NCBI GenBank assembly: GCA_948144175.1
Contig: CANXME010002278.1
Coordinates: forward strand, 1-64,000
Direction: 5' to 3'
DNA from: Closterium sp. NIES-65
Lineage: Eukaryota > Streptophyta > Zygnematophyceae > Desmidiales > Closteriaceae
Length of the DNA stretch: 64,000 bases
Made by a program: the position numbers and the translations under genes
Notes under the pieces: model-generated
What the model was told of the DNA's origin: nothing
Database searches by the model: none
Seen by the model: only the letters and a program-made list of their open reading frames with translations
Part shown: in pieces, positions 9,756 through 21,182 of the stretch
How the letters are laid out: every line of letters begins with the position of its first letter
Position numbering within the stretch: position 1 is the stretch's first letter

Positions 9756-12700
9756 CCTCGCCCTACAGTGGTAGCGGCCTCGCCGTTGCCGCCGTCGTAC
9801 GCTTGCCCTTCTCGCCACTAGTGAGCACTGCCCTGCCCGTACTGCTGTTACTGCTACTCTTGCTACTACTGCTCTTTCTACTGCTACTGCTGCTCCTAGC
9901 GTGGCCAGATGCAGCTCCAGCGTCGTCCGCGTGAGTCCCTCACCCCCCAACAGCTTCGTGAGTGGTACGCTAGTTGGGGTTATAGGGGTGGCCGTGCTGC
10001 GACTACTGCTATTGCTACTGCGGCTATCACTGCTCCTGCTGCTCCTGGCAGTGGCCAGATGCAGCTCCAGCGACGTCCGCGTGAGTCCCTCACGCCCTAG
10101 CAGCTTCATGAGTGGTACGCTACTTGGGGTTGTCGGGGTGGCCGTAGTGGGAGTCGTCCTGGAGTGAGTAGTTTGGCAGCTGCTTGTAGTGGCCAGGTGC
10201 AGCTGTAGCGTCGTCCGTGCGCGGTCCTTTCGCCCCAGCAGCTTCGTGAGTGGTACGCTGAGCGTGACGGGTCATGGGGTACTGCTCGCTGTCCGTACGT
10301 CATTCGCACTGGTGCTCGGACTGGTCAGCCTTCCGGGACATTTGGTCACGCAGAGTTCCGCTGCTTCGCCCGTCTGAGCGACGCCTTGGGTACGGAGTTT
10401 GGTGACGCGGCTGAGCTCCCCGACTGGGTGGAGCTTCTTAGGCTGCGGGTAGATGTCTATACTCTTGACTATGATGCTATCTTCACTGCCATGTATGCAT
10501 TGCCTACTAGTGATGAGGGTGACTGTTACCTGTGTGTTCCGCCTGACCCGGGCATTGAGGCTTCTGCTCTAGGTGCTGGTGAGGCTGCTGCTCTAGGTGC
10601 TAGTGCGTCTGCTGCCCTAGGTGCTGGTGAGTCTGCTCTCTCAGGTACCACGTCGGCTCAGGCCTTACACACCTTCACCCTTGACTCGGGTGCTTCCCGC
10701 TCCTTCTTTCGAGACCGCACCACGCTTACGCCGCTTAGTCGGCCGGTTGCGGTCTCCCCGGCGGACCCCTCTGGGGGTCCTGTCCTTGCTAGCTTCTCCA
10801 CTGTCTTACCATGCCTTGCAGCCCCCTATGGCACCCTGTCAGGTCTCTACCTCCCCTCGTTCTCTACGAACTTGGTGAGTGGTGCTGATCTACAGGATCG
10901 GGAGGTTGACTAGTTCACTCCTGCGAGTCAGCGGGTGACCCACTATACGTGTGCTCGCATGGGCCAACACTTGGTCACGTTTACCCGTCGGCCGGGGTCA
11001 AGCCTATACACACTGACTACTGAGTCTCCTCCGGTTGATGCGTCTGGTCAGGTAGCTAAGTCGAGTCAGGTGTTTGCTGCAGCGTCCAGGTCTGGTCCTG
11101 AGTCTGCTCCCTGCTCGTGTCGTCTTGTGTCCCACCAGACTCTCCTTTGGCACCACCGCCTTGGTCACCCCTCCTTGCCTCGTCTCCGAGGCATGGCCTC
11201 CCGTGTCCTTGTCTCTGGTCTCCCCCGGTCCCTCCCTCCCCTCCCTCCGGGGCCTGCCCCTACCTGCGTTCCCTGCATCGAGGGGCGGCAGCGCGTCGCA
11301 TAGAGGCTGCCCTCCAGACTCTTCACATGAACGTGTGGGGCCCCGCCCGCGTCCGTGGCCAGGGTCACGAGCATTACTTCCTGTTGGTGGTTGACGACTA
11401 CTCGCGTTACACCACGGTGTTCCCCTTGCGCAGCAAGGGTGACGTCACTAAGGTGTTGATCGACTGGATCCGCGCGGCTCGTCTCCAGCTCAGAGAGAGT
11501 TTCGGCTCGGACTTTCCAGTTCTGCGTCTGCACTCTGATAGAGGCAGGGAGTTTTCCTCTGCCCGTCTGGGAGCCTTCTGTCGTGCACAGGGCATTCGCC
11601 AGACCTTCACGCTTCCGACCTCTCCACAGCAAAATGGGAATGCTGAGCGCCGCATTGGCATGGTCATGGACGTCGCTCGTACGTCCATGATCCATGCGGC
11701 TGCTCCCCATTTTCTGTGGCCGTTTGCGGTTCAGTACGCAGCACATCAGCTCAACCTTCAGCACCGGGTCTCCTTGCCAGAGACCTCCCCCACCTTGCGG
11801 TGGACGGGGAAGGTTGGCGATGCGTCTGCGTTTCGGGTCTGGGGATCTCAGGCGTTTGTCCGCGACTTGTCTGCGGACAAGCTGCCCCCCCGTGCTTTTC
11901 CCTGCGTCTTCCTTGGCTTCCCCCCTGACGCGCCTGGTTGGCAGTTTTACCACCCCACCTCGCGCCGTGTTCTGTCCTCTCAGGACGTCACCTTTGATGA
12001 GTCGGTGCCTTACTACCGTCTCTTCCCCTACCGCACTGCGCCCCTCCCCCCGCCGCCGCTCTTCCTTGCGCCAGGTCCTCCCCTGGTAGTCCCTCTCCCC
12101 CCTCGGGGTCCTGCCCCGTCAGGTGTGTCCCAGGTAGACGCAGTCAAGCCTGTCGAGGTAGCTGTTGTCAACACCTGACTCGACGCAGCTACCTGACCAG
12201 ACGCAGCAGCCGGAGGAGACTCAGTAGTAACTGTGTACAGGCTCGACCCTTGCCGACGGTTGAACGTGGCCAAGTGTCGGCCTGTCCGAGCACACGTACA
12301 GTGGGTCACCCGCTGACTCGCAGGAGTGAACTGGTCAACCCCCCTATCCTGTAGGTCAGCTCCACTCACCAAGTTCGTAGAGAACGAGGGGAGGTAGAGA
12401 CCTGACAGGGTGCCAGAGGGGGCTGCTGGGCACGGTAAGACAGTGGAGAAGCTAGCAAGGACAGGACCCCCAGAGCGGTCCGCCAGGGAGACCGCAACCG
12501 GCCGACTAAGCGGCGTAAGCGTGGTGCGGTGGCGAAAGAAGGAGCGGGAAGCACCCGAGTCAACGGTGAAGGTGTGTAAGGCCTGAGCCGACGTAGTACC
12601 TGAGAGAGCAGACTCACCAGCACCTGGGGCAGCAGACGCACTAGCACCTGGGGCAGGAGCCTCACCAGCACCTAGAGCAGCAGCCTGAATGCTCGGGTCA

Positions 12701-14099
12701 GGCGGAACACACAGGTAACACTCACCCTCATCACTAATAGTCACAGCATACATGGCAGCAAGAATAGCATCATAGTCAAGATCAAAGATGGCCACCCCCG
12801 CCCTAGACAGATCTCCCCAGCGAGGGATCTCTGACGCCTTAGGGAACTGGTGACGCCACGTGTCCGTCAGGCGGCCAAAGCAGCGTTGGGTGGAGTGCGG
12901 GCCCCCGCACTGCTCACCAACGCGGTCACCGGTACGGAGAACGTAAGTGCAGGGACCAGTACCCCCACTGCGCTGACGCGCAACGTACCACTCACGAAGC
13001 TGGTGAGGGGACCGGGTCTCACGACTGCGCTGCTGCTGCTGGCGCGGACCACCACCAGACCCACTCCTCTGCGTAGAGTCGCGAGCAGCTCCACCGCCGC
13101 CGCCGCCGCCTCCGCCACCTCCGCCACTTCCGCTCCCTCCGCCACCACCGCCGCCTCCTCCGCCTCCACTGCTGCCACCGCCGCCGCCACCCCCGCCACC
13201 ACTCCCACCACCACCCCCACCCCCTCCACTGCCTCCACCGCCACCTCCACCGCCCCTGCTAGCCCCTCCAGCTCCCTTGCCCCCCTTGCCCTTGCCGGTG
13301 CGGCGCCTCTTGCTAGGGGCAGACGCAGCGCCGACCCCGTAGAAACCAACGAGGTCGGCAGCAGCAGTAGAAGCAACAAAGGGCAAGAGGGGGGAAGGGG
13401 AACACCCCTCAAAGACGGGGGTGCGAGGGTCACCACGAGAGGCTCCTACAGCTACTATTCTCTTCTCTACTGCTAGGAGGCGCTCCTCGAGGAGTTCAGC
13501 GGTGAGAGTGGTGGGGCAAACTGAGAGAATGTGGTCCCTTACTAAGCGAAGAGAGTCAGGGAGCCAGGTGATTATGTAGTAGAGGGTGATGTACATGGGG
13601 GGGGGGTTCTTGGCCCAGAACTCAGCAGGGAGCGCAGCGCGGTAGTGAGTGACACTAGTGCGGAGGTGCGTAATGAGGTCAGCGATTGTGGGAAAGGCAG
13701 CAAGGTCAGGGAAGAGGTACGGTAGCATGAGGTGGCTCAGTGCAGCTACAACGTCGTACAATGTCTGAGCACTCTTGTACTGGCTAAAGTGTGCACGCTA
13801 ATGGGTTGGTAAGTGGGGACGCACAGCAAGACGGGCAGCAGCATCGCGTGTCGCCCACTGTGAGCAAACAGTGCTGTCAGCAGTAGCAGGCGAGGCAGGG
13901 GAGGCACCAGAGGTGAGGTCGAACAGAGAGAGGTCGTCTGTCCTATCGCACTGGAGGAACAGCTGGAGGTCATCGACCCAGACCTCAAAGTCAACAGCAC
14001 GACCCTCAGTGTCAAAGGTAAGAACACTGGGGGTAGCCATGACTGCAGAGGTCTAGCAAGGAGTGAGCTCACCAGTACGTGTAAGTAGGGCCGGGGCGC

Positions 14100-14990
14100 G
14101 CCGGTAGGACTGGTAGCGCCTCGACGGCAGGGCGGCTCGGCGGCTCAGCTGCTGGACGGCTCGGCTATCGGGCGGCTCGGCGGCTCGGCTGCTGGGCGGC
14201 TCGACGGTCGGGCGGCCCGGCGGTTCGGCTGCTGGGCGGCTCGGCTGTCAGGCGGCTCGGCGGCTAGGCGGCTCGGCTACTCTGCTGCTGGGCGGCTCGG
14301 CGGCTCTGCTGCTAGGCTGCTTGGTAGAGGCGGCGTTGGGGCCGCTAGGGGCAGCGACAGGGCCGCTTAGGGAGGGGAGCGGCGACGGGGCCGTGTAGTG
14401 GCGGCGACGGGGCCGCGTAGGAAGGGGGGGCGGCGACGGGGCCGCTAGGGGCGGCGATAGGGCCGCGTAGAGGCGGCGTCGGGGCCGCTTAGAGGCGGCG
14501 ACGGGGCCGCTTAGGAGCGGCAACGGGGCCGCTTAGGGGCGGGCGGCGACGGGGTCGCGTAGGGTGGGAGGCGGCGACGGGGCCGCTGGGGGCGGCGACG
14601 GGGCCGCTATGGGCGGCGACGGGGCCGCGTAGGGTGAGAGGCGGCAACGGGGCCGATAGGGGCGGCGACGGGGCCGCTAGGGGCGGCGACGGGGCCGCGT
14701 AGGGGTGGCGACGGGGCCGCGTAGGGGCGGGGACTGGGCCGCGTAGGGTAAGAGGCGGCGACGGGCCGCTAGGGGCGGCGACGGGGCCGCTAGGGGCGGC
14801 GACGGGGCCGCGTAGGGGCGTCGACGGGGCCGCGTAGGGGCGGCGACGGGGCCGCGTAGGATAAGAGGCGGCGACGGGGCCGCTAGGGGCGGCAACGAGG
14901 CCGCGTGGAGGGCGGCAACTAGGCCGCTAGGGGCCACTAGGGGACTGGAAAGGGCGGCAAAAAAGGCGCGCCTCGGGCAGGAGCGATTGG
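14100..14990 (-). repeat. GC-rich tandem leader of the minus copia element
   Basis: On the plus strand, 14110-14320 is made of GGCGGCTCGGCGGCTCGG-like units and 14340-14930 of GGCGGCGACGGGGCCGCTAG-like units. It is the counterpart of the GGCCCC-rich leader at 8770-9160. Confidence 0.85.
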
Positions 14991-15064
14991 CGCTTCGGTC
15001 AGAGAGGAAAATTTCAGTGGTGGGCCCAAAGAAGCGTTCCCACTAGGGAACCTGCTCTATACCA

Positions 15065-15189
15065 TGTGAAGAATGAGGAATGAATGAACTAGCAAGCAAG
15101 TGAGTACAAGTAGGAAAACCTAGAAGTGTTGTACCCCATATTGTCTACCCCACTACAGCCTACACAGACTATAGCATATGAGTTTGACA
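15065..15189 (-). repeat. Short LTR of the minus-oriented copia element
   Basis: Inverted partner of 8526-8651, with outer end TGTCAAACTC when read on the minus strand. Flanking bases outside the two outer ends (CGACT on the left, TACCT on the right) do not match, so there is no shared target duplication. Confidence 0.85.
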
Positions 15190-16640
15190 TACCTGTGGGC
15201 TGCTGCAGTTGCCGAGAACGACCTCGCCTTCAACGTCAGCAAGTCAAAGTCGATCCGGGCCTTCGTTGACGCGGTGATCGTGTATGCTAAACCGTACACC
15301 CTCCCCACCCCATACAAGGTGTCCAGCCCGTTGCTCGAGAAGCTGAAGGCGGGCTCGGAGGACCTTGTGCGGCCGCTAACGGACAGCTCGAAGACAAGCG
15401 GGTGCACGCTCTCCATCGATGGGTGGACATGCATCGAATCCTGCGGTTTGGTGTGTGTAATCGCGCTTAATGACACTGCACCCGTCATCATCGACATCGT
15501 CGATTCGAAGACCGCGAAAAAAAACCAGGGACTACTTGGCGGGTCTAATTGAGGGAGCGATCAAGACGGTGGGGCCGAAGCATGTCGTCCAAGTCGTGAT
15601 GGACAACGCTTCGAAGAACAAGAACGCCGCCAACAAGCTACGCCTGGAGTATCCGCATATCTTCTTCACCAACTGCGCCGCCCACTGCCTAGATCTCATG
15701 TTGCACGACATCGGCAAAATCCCTGCTATAAAGCACGTCCTTGCGCTGGTGCACAGCGTAGTGATGATGATCAAAGGCTCCGCTTCAGCCGTCGTGTTGT
15801 TCCGTGAGCTTTTTACCAAGCTCTCGTTGGTGCGGCTGGGTGCAACGAGATTCGGCACCCAGGTCATCATGCTCGGCAGGTTCCTGGAGGTGAAGCGCGC
15901 GTTAAGAGTGATAGTAATCAGCGACCGAGGGGAGGGCAGGCTGGGCTCTCACAATGCCCGTTGGGCAGCAACGACCTTGGTGGAGGCGGGGCGCATGATG
16001 GATGCGGAATGGTGGTTCCCGTTTGGTAGGGATGTGCAGGCGCCCCAAGGCTTGGCTGTGACGTCACTCTCACAGCCAGTCACCTCCTCCGAGGTGGAGC
16101 GCTATTGGTCGGCGCTGGCACGTGTGCAGAGTCGGGACCGGAACTGCCTCACGGCGCAGAAGATGACTGACGTCACCTTCGTCGCCTTCACCCGGCGGGC
16201 CTGTGATGCCTATGATCGAAAGGCAGCGCTGAGCTCCAAGCTCTATTCGGACCTGGGCAACGGCACCCTCAGAGAGGCTGCCATCAACCCGGCCGAAGTG
16301 GAGGAGGAGGAAGGGGATGCTGAAGAGGAGGGACAAGTGGAGGAGGAGGAATACACCATTGATTGGTCGGAATTTGGAAGCATCGGCAAGAAGAGGAAAG
16401 GGAAGGCGGGTGAGTCATCTAAAGGGAAGAAGAAGGGGAAGGGCAACGGTGCATGCAGTGGAGAGGGGAAAGGAAAAGCACGGGATGCGGAAGAGGAAAG
16501 AGGAGGCGGAAGACAGCGGTGGGGAGGAGGAAGAGCCTGCCCACAATCCCAAGGGACGATATGCATATGCCTGGGATTGCAACGACGGTTCAAGTGGGGA
16601 GGAGGAAGAGGAGGACAAGGACAAAGAAGAGTATGAGTTG
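15178..16640 (+). pseudogene. Decayed hAT transposase
   Basis: The first block (15178-15550) carries a DUF659-like start: PLTDSSKTSGCTLSIDGWTC. The frame shifts at an A8 run (15517-15524) and continues with VVQVVMDNASKNKNAANKL, TNCAAHCLDLMLHDIGKIP and RLGATRFGTQVIMLGRFLEV, classic hAT/DUF659 sequence. After about 15900 it jumps to a C-terminal dimerisation-like part (SSEVERYWSALARVQSRDRN), so a middle portion seems deleted. The tail is Glu/Lys/Gly-rich. The N-terminal zinc finger is missing because the copia LTR abuts at 15189. Hence this is a non-functional remnant of a plain DNA transposon, related to but distinct from the one at 34096-36234. Confidence 0.85.
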
Positions 16641-17045
16641 AGAGTAGTGAAGGGACCTCCACATGCCAGGGTTGCAGCGACGGTTTGAGTGGGGAGGAGG
16701 AAGAGAAGGACCAGGTGCTGGAGTAGGAAGAATATAAGGGAGGTTGAGTATAGTGGGGATGGATTAGGGAGGAAGGGAGAGGCCCTAGGCAGGGACTTGC
16801 CTAGGTAGGCATGCATGCATGCATAGTAAGGGTAGCGACATTAGCAGAAGACCTTTGCAGGCCTATTTCTCCTTAGAGTAGGTTGTTATTGCCTTCCTAG
16901 TCATTGTTGTAGCAATTTTAGTAGATTCTGGAAAAAATCCCGTGACAAGAAATGGCCAACAAAAAAAACGGCCGAAAGTTTGCCAAACACACCGTACCAT
17001 CGAAAAAAACGGCCCGTATAATACAATAGCCGTATTTTTTATCCT
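16640..17045 (+). other. 3' flank of the hAT remnant
   Basis: Non-coding. It contains GGCATGCATGCATGCAT at 16808-16824 and an AT-richer end with AAAAAAACGGCC repeated at 16963-16974 and 17004-17015, finishing in GCCGTATTTTTT. The repeated ACGGCC motif may be the subterminal part of the hAT element. Confidence 0.35.
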
Positions 17046-17299
17046 TGCTGCTGAGGAACGAGCATGACAGATGGGGGGGGGAGAAGAAGGGGGGTATAAT
17101 CAGACAAATGGATTTTCTCCACAGTGAGACACGTGTGAGAGAGACTCTGAGGGCTTGCTGTGGTTTCAGGGGGTTCGTGAGAGTCTCTCAAGGCCACCCT
17201 CCCTTTCATTTCGCCGTTCCCCTCGTTTATTGCCCCTCCTGACCTGCTCTGTTTTTTGCTCCGGTTTGCTTCGCACACTCATTCGCACCCACTGGCATC

Positions 17300-17690
17300 C
17301 ACTCGCACATGTACAATGCTTACAAGGCCACCGTTTTTTACCCTTAATTTACCCCCTCCTTTACCCTTACTACCCTCCCCCGTTCACTGACCCCCCTCCT
17401 CTCCCCTCCCATACCCTTAACCCCCCCCCTTCACTTTCCCGTCGCTTTAACCATCCCTCTTCCATTACCCCATTCCCCTTCACTCGCCTTCCCTTATTGT
17501 ATCTCTTCCCGTCCCTTTACCATCTCCCACTACGCGTACCCCGCTTCCCCTTCTTCTTACCCACTCCCGTCCTCATAACCCTCCACTCCCTTTACTTTCT
17601 TCTCCCTTTGCCCTCTTCCCCTTACCTCCTTCCCGTTTCCATTATCCCACCCCTCCCCGTTCCATTCCCCTTCTTTTCTTATCACTCACT
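17300..17690. other. Pyrimidine-rich tract, no gene
   Basis: Long C/T-rich strand asymmetry (TTTACCC, CCCTCC, CTTCCCC). The open frame across it is Pro/Leu/Ser-rich low complexity. Confidence 0.7.
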
Positions 17691-17692
17691 AG

Positions 17693-17893
17693 TCAGTCAC
17701 TGGTCAGTCGCTGGTCAGTCATTGGTCATTCTCAGGTCACTTGAAGTCATTCTAATGTTTATCAGGTCAGTCTCAGGTCAGTCTCAGGTCAGTCTCAGGT
17801 CATTCTCTGGTCAGTCTCAGGTCCGTCTCAGGTCATTTTCAGGTCAGTCTCAGCTCAGTCTTAGGTCAGTCTCAGGTCATTCACAGGTCCGCC
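17693..17893 (+). repeat. 11-bp minisatellite TCAGGTCAGTC
   Basis: About 17 degenerate copies of an 11-base unit. Each unit contains CAGGTCAGT, which resembles a 5' splice site. Confidence 0.9.
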
Positions 17894-17989
17894 AGTTGAA
17901 TGCTCTCTTCATGGAGAACCCATGACTGCTGGGGTGTGCATTGATTTCTGGCCCATAAGACCCCCCCGCCTGAGTGTACTGTTTACGGG

Positions 17990-18910
17990 ACATATGTGCT
18001 GCTGAGCGCGCGCGCAGGCGATTGCGAGCAAGAGCTAGAAGGGCAACAGTGACCTGTCAGTAGTGGCTCAATAACCATCGCATTAAACGATAGACAGGCG
18101 ATTAGAGAGCGACTGACGGCATTGAATTAGGACTGTTGACAACGGAGAAATACGAGAGAGAGAAAGAAAGGAGAACCCATTCGCGATGGCAGAAAGCCGC
18201 GACGGCAGAAGTACGAGGAGCAGCAGCAATGTCGGATGGGGCAAGCACCCGGGCTCCCAGTGGCGGCAATAGCAGAGGCAGTAGGAGCGGCAAAAATAGC
18301 AGCATCGTTGCGAGCAACACAGGCTGAAGCGGCGGCGGCGACGCGACGAGGTCGTGAAAGCTTGCCCCGGTCGCCGCTGCCGCTGCCACCGCCACCGCCA
18401 TCACCAGCGTTGTGCGCGCGCCTCTACTGCCGCCTCCGCGAGAGTCCGCGCCATTGCATGCTAGTGGGACGGTTTGCGCAGATGGGGGCAGTGGCGACGG
18501 GCGGCCACGTGGAAGGGAAAGGGGTGGCGGAGCAGGGAGGGGAGGCGCAGGGAGGGGAAGGGGAAGCGGGGATGCGAGGCGAGGGGTAGGAGAAGGGGGG
18601 GCAGGGGGCGGAGCAGGAGGGCAGAGGTGGGGAGAAGGGGCAGGTGAAGAAGTGGGGACAGGCGGGAGGAGGGACAAGGGGTGCGTACGCGAAGGCAAGA
18701 GGGGAGAAAGGAAGGAGAGACTGGAGGGGAGAAGGGGCAAGCAGGGGAGGAGAAGGAATTGGCGGTGAAGGTAGGAGAGGTGAAGGGAGGGGAAGAGAAG
18801 AGAGGGCAAGAAGGCAGCGCGCGCGGAGAAAAGTCAAAACTCAGCCGACCACTTACATTGGTGTGGAGGCATGCAGCAGGTGAGGCATGTAGCAGGTGAG
18901 GCGAGGAGCA
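17990..18910 (+). repeat. Composite dispersed repeat, 3' half (copy F)
   Basis: Shares with other copies the order: GATAGACAGGCGA-like segment, AGCAGCAGCAATG..GGATGGGGCAAGCAC, a block with CCGCCTCCGCGAGAGTCCGCG-like sequence (18430-18452), a GGAGGGGAGGCGCAGGGAGG purine-rich tract, and a GCATGCAGCAGGTGAGG end. The core segment found in copies A-E is not present upstream. Confidence 0.7.
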
Positions 18911-19139
18911 ATGCGCCATGCGCCTTGCGCCTTGAGCAGTGGCCATCTATTGTTCCTCACAGCCCTGCCTTGAGATTTCACCTGCTCCTCAGCTTTGGCG
19001 GCCTCCTTTTTTTCTGAAGCGTCCCAAGAGCCTTCCCTGGAGGCTGCACCTTCTTCTGCCCCGCACCCCTCGCTGCACCCACTTCCTCTCCCACACCCTC
19101 GTCCTCTCCTTCCTCCTAGGCACCACCCCCTTTGCCTCT

Positions 19140-19440
19140 ACCTCCTCCACCCCAGGTACGCCCATCAAGTGGAAATTCCTGAGCTGAGCGCGCTTTGGTC
19201 CGCTCCCCTGGTGGGAACTCACTGACCGTTGGCCGGCCCTCTCTTCCCTCTTTCCTTCCTCCATCCCCCTATGGCCCCTCCTTGTACCCACCTCCACCAC
19301 CCAAGTACGCCCAGAAGGCGGTGAAACCGGAAGTGAATGAATTGGTTCAATCACACTGCTGGTCCAGCACCCCCCTCCACTCCCTCCCCCCTCACCCCAG
19401 GTACGCCCACCCCAGGTGAGGGGGAGAGGAGAGGTCGCGA
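19140..19440 (+). other. Repeated exon-like fragments (YAHQV/YAQKA type)
   Basis: Three related starts follow AG borders: AGGTACGCCCATCAAGTGGA near 19154, AAGTACGCCCAGAAGGCGG near 19302 and AGGTACGCCCACCCC near 19399. They read RYAHQVEIPEL, KYAQKAVKPEV and RYAHPR. A related CTACGCCCACCAGGTGCTG lies at 56041. They look like degenerate copies of one short exon; the gene family was not recognised. Confidence 0.35.
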
Positions 19441-19466
19441 CGAAGAATGGGGCATGGATGCTGCTG

Positions 19467-19735
19467 GGAGGCCAAGTGTGTCGTGGTGCTTTTGAGTCGA
19501 CTCAAAAGGAGGCCAAGTGTGTCGTGGTGCTGTTGAGTCGACTCAAAAGGAGGCCAAGTGTGTCGTGGTGCTTTTGAGTCGACTCAAAAGGAGGCCAAGT
19601 GTGTCGTGGTGCTTTTGAGTCGACTCAAAAGGAGGCCAAGTGTGTCGTGGTGCTTTTGAGTCGACTCAAAAGGAGGCCAAGTGTGTCGTGGTGCTTTTGA
19701 GTCGACTCAAAAGGAGGCCAAGTGTGTCGTGGTGG
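19467..19735 (+). repeat. 41-bp minisatellite with a 20-bp palindrome
   Basis: Units start at 19467, 19508, 19549, 19590, 19631, 19672 and 19713 (last one partial). Each has GGAGGCCAAGTGTGTCGTGG followed by the perfect palindrome CTTTTGAGTCGACTCAAAAG (one unit varies in the palindrome). The first half resembles the exon-like sequence GGAGCCAAGTGTGTGGTGCT at 37147-37166. Confidence 0.95.
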
Positions 19736-19859
19736 CTCTCAATCTGGGGGAGGTGCCCGGAGTAGATGAGTGTTTCGGGGGTAAAAGTGGATAGGTAGGG
19801 GGAGGGGGGAGAGGAGAGAGGAGAGGACTGTACAGGGGTGATGAAGTGATACATGTTTT

Positions 19860-20320
19860 AGAATTCACAGAACATGGTCTCCCTCTCCAATATGCAGTTG
19901 TCAACGTTTAAATCATGCCTATTCCCCCACCCCACACCCCCCTCCGCCCTGTCCCCCACGCTGTCTTGATGCAACTCGCTCGTCCATCCTATTGAGATGA
20001 TTCTGCACAGAGCAGATGCCCTAGGCTGTCTTGATGTTATTCCTGGACACGTCAACATTCCAAACGCTCCCTCTCTTCCTTCACTCCCCTCTCCCACCCA
20101 CCCCCCCACTTTCCCCTCCACAACTGTCTCCTTGCATCCATTTTATCAGATGCCACCGCACGCATAACATTCAAGCCACCCCTATCCACCCATCCCGCCC
20201 AACCCCTTCCCACCCTATTGTGTTGGGTGACTACCGTGGCCATTTTGGACGACATTGGGTACAGAGAGAGGCAATCTGATTGTGTGGGATGCACTGACTG
20301 GATCAATTGCAGTCGCCCCT
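19860..20320 (+). repeat. Dispersed repeat with ATCAGATGCC motif
   Basis: Degenerate copies of a unit with CATCC..ATCAGATGCCGC..GCATGCAGCATTCAA and CACCCCTATCCACCCA. The same unit is found at 27120-27600, 37360-37600 and 53100-53600. Its ends look like intron borders, but no protein was recognised. Confidence 0.55.
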
Positions 20321-20500
20321 TTCTAAGCATTGGCGACACACAGCGGATCCCAGAGGAGAGGAGGCTTTGAGGCGCCTCAAATGTCAAAAGCCATTCTGCT
20401 TCTTGCACCATTGCAGCACGCTTGCTTAGAGATAATTTCACTTGACATGCGACTCTTTGTCGCATGCATGCCTCCAGCATGCCACTCAAGTAAAGACCAA
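20320..20500 (+). repeat. Dispersed segment paired with 23195-23370
   Basis: GACACACAGCG..CAGAGGAGAGGAGG, then CACCATTGCAGCACGC, then GCATGCCACTCAAGT. The related copy at 23195-23370 has the same order of motifs. Confidence 0.5.
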
Positions 20501-20548
20501 ATCTTCCTGGGTGTCGCTTCCCTCTTGCACCAGGTATTGTTGTTATAG

Positions 20549-20757
20549 GAGCTGGCTGGAGAGCATGGGGGTGGAAGTTCTGGACGGCCAAGGATGAGAG
20601 TGAGGAGGGCAAAAGGCACTGGGCTGAGTACGATCATGCAAACGGGGACTCGCAGGCAACGAGGGAGGCAGAAAAAGCCGTGTTTGAGAGCTTGTATGAG
20701 TGGCTGTTAGCTGATCCACGCCCAGTTTGCTTATGGAAGGATGAACGTCTACACTGA
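20549..20757 (+). CDS. Orphan last exon, unrecognised protein
   Basis: After a TTGTTATAG acceptor the frame reads AGWRAWGWKFWTAKDESEEG, then HWAEYDHANGDSQATREAEK, then AVFESLYEWLLADPRPVCLW, and stops at TGA (20755-20757). The composition (Trp, Glu, Lys, Tyr, Asp) is unlike the surrounding repeats and looks like true globular protein. It has no own start codon, so it would be a terminal exon. No upstream exon was identified, so it may be an exon relic. Family not recognised. Confidence 0.4.
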
Positions 20758-20759
20758 TT

Positions 20760-21180
20760 TACCAAAAGCTTTTCCCCTCCTCGCTCAGCACTACGCCCCT
20801 ACCACCTTCTCTTCTCCCACACTCACTCCCGCTCCCTTTACCTTCCCTCACCAACAACATCACCTTCTCTTCGCTGGCCACAGGTTGCAGCAGCAGCGGC
20901 AGTCGTGGTGGCGAGGGGCCAGTCAGGAGTGACGAGTGGGTGGATGCGGGGCTTGGAAGCATGTGAAGCATGAAAAGGTGCGAGCACAGACCAGTCTCAC
21001 ATGCTGGGCCGGCTCAACCACACCTCGAGACAGCGGCGAGGTGACTGGTTCGAAGGATTCACTCTAGGTCAGGCACACTCCATTCTGTGTTAGGCATGCA
21101 CCAGAAGTCAGTCAGATACTTATACAGGTCAAGTGAGGCATCGCATGGGCACACACTCCAGGTCGGCCTCACAGGTGAGG
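20760..21180. other. No gene seen
   Basis: Pyrimidine-rich at 20770-20870, then unique-looking sequence. Nothing supported. Confidence 0.4.
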
Positions 21181-21182
21181 TT

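Larger units (their letters stand above)
8526..12170 (+). mobile_element. Ty1-copia relative, truncated, plus orientation
   Basis: The element begins with a 126-bp LTR (8526-8651, TGTCAAAC...TTTCACA) followed by TGGTATAGAGCAGG, close to the initiator-Met-tRNA primer site. A long low-complexity region follows (GGCCCCTTCGCG units, then CAG/CTG-rich Pro/Gln units). Next come protein segments of a copia polyprotein: an aspartic protease motif LDSGASRSFF near 10680, a GAG-pre-integrase segment LLWHHRLGHPSLPRLRGM near 11145-11200, and an integrase core (VVDDYSRYTTVF, LHSDRGREFSS, NGNAERRIGM) to about 11700, with the integrase C-terminal part to about 12170. Reverse transcriptase, RNase H and the 3' LTR are absent because the element stops at the junction with its inverted relative. 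It is broken in several places. Confidence 0.85.
12165..15189 (-). mobile_element. Ty1-copia relative, truncated, minus orientation
   Basis: This is the same family as 8526-12170 in the opposite direction. Its LTR is 15065-15189, followed on the minus strand by the primer-like site TGGTATAGAGC. A GC-rich tandem leader occupies 14100-14990. A gag-like protein begins at the ATG at 14040 (MATPSVLTFDTEGRAVDFEV). Downstream are a second gag part (near 13760-13400), a long Gly tract (about 13260-13085), a segment CYLCVPPDPS and the protease motif VDSGASRSFF near 12550. Homology ends at about 12165, where it meets the plus-oriented element. Integrase, reverse transcriptase and the distal LTR are missing. 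It is broken in a few places. Confidence 0.85.

Noticed and set aside
12028-13761. 577-codon glycine-rich host protein
   Set aside because: It contains copia gag and protease segments (VDSGASRSFF) and belongs to the minus-oriented element.
15190-15194. Shared target duplication around the whole copia pair
   Set aside because: Left flank CGACT and right flank TACCT do not match.
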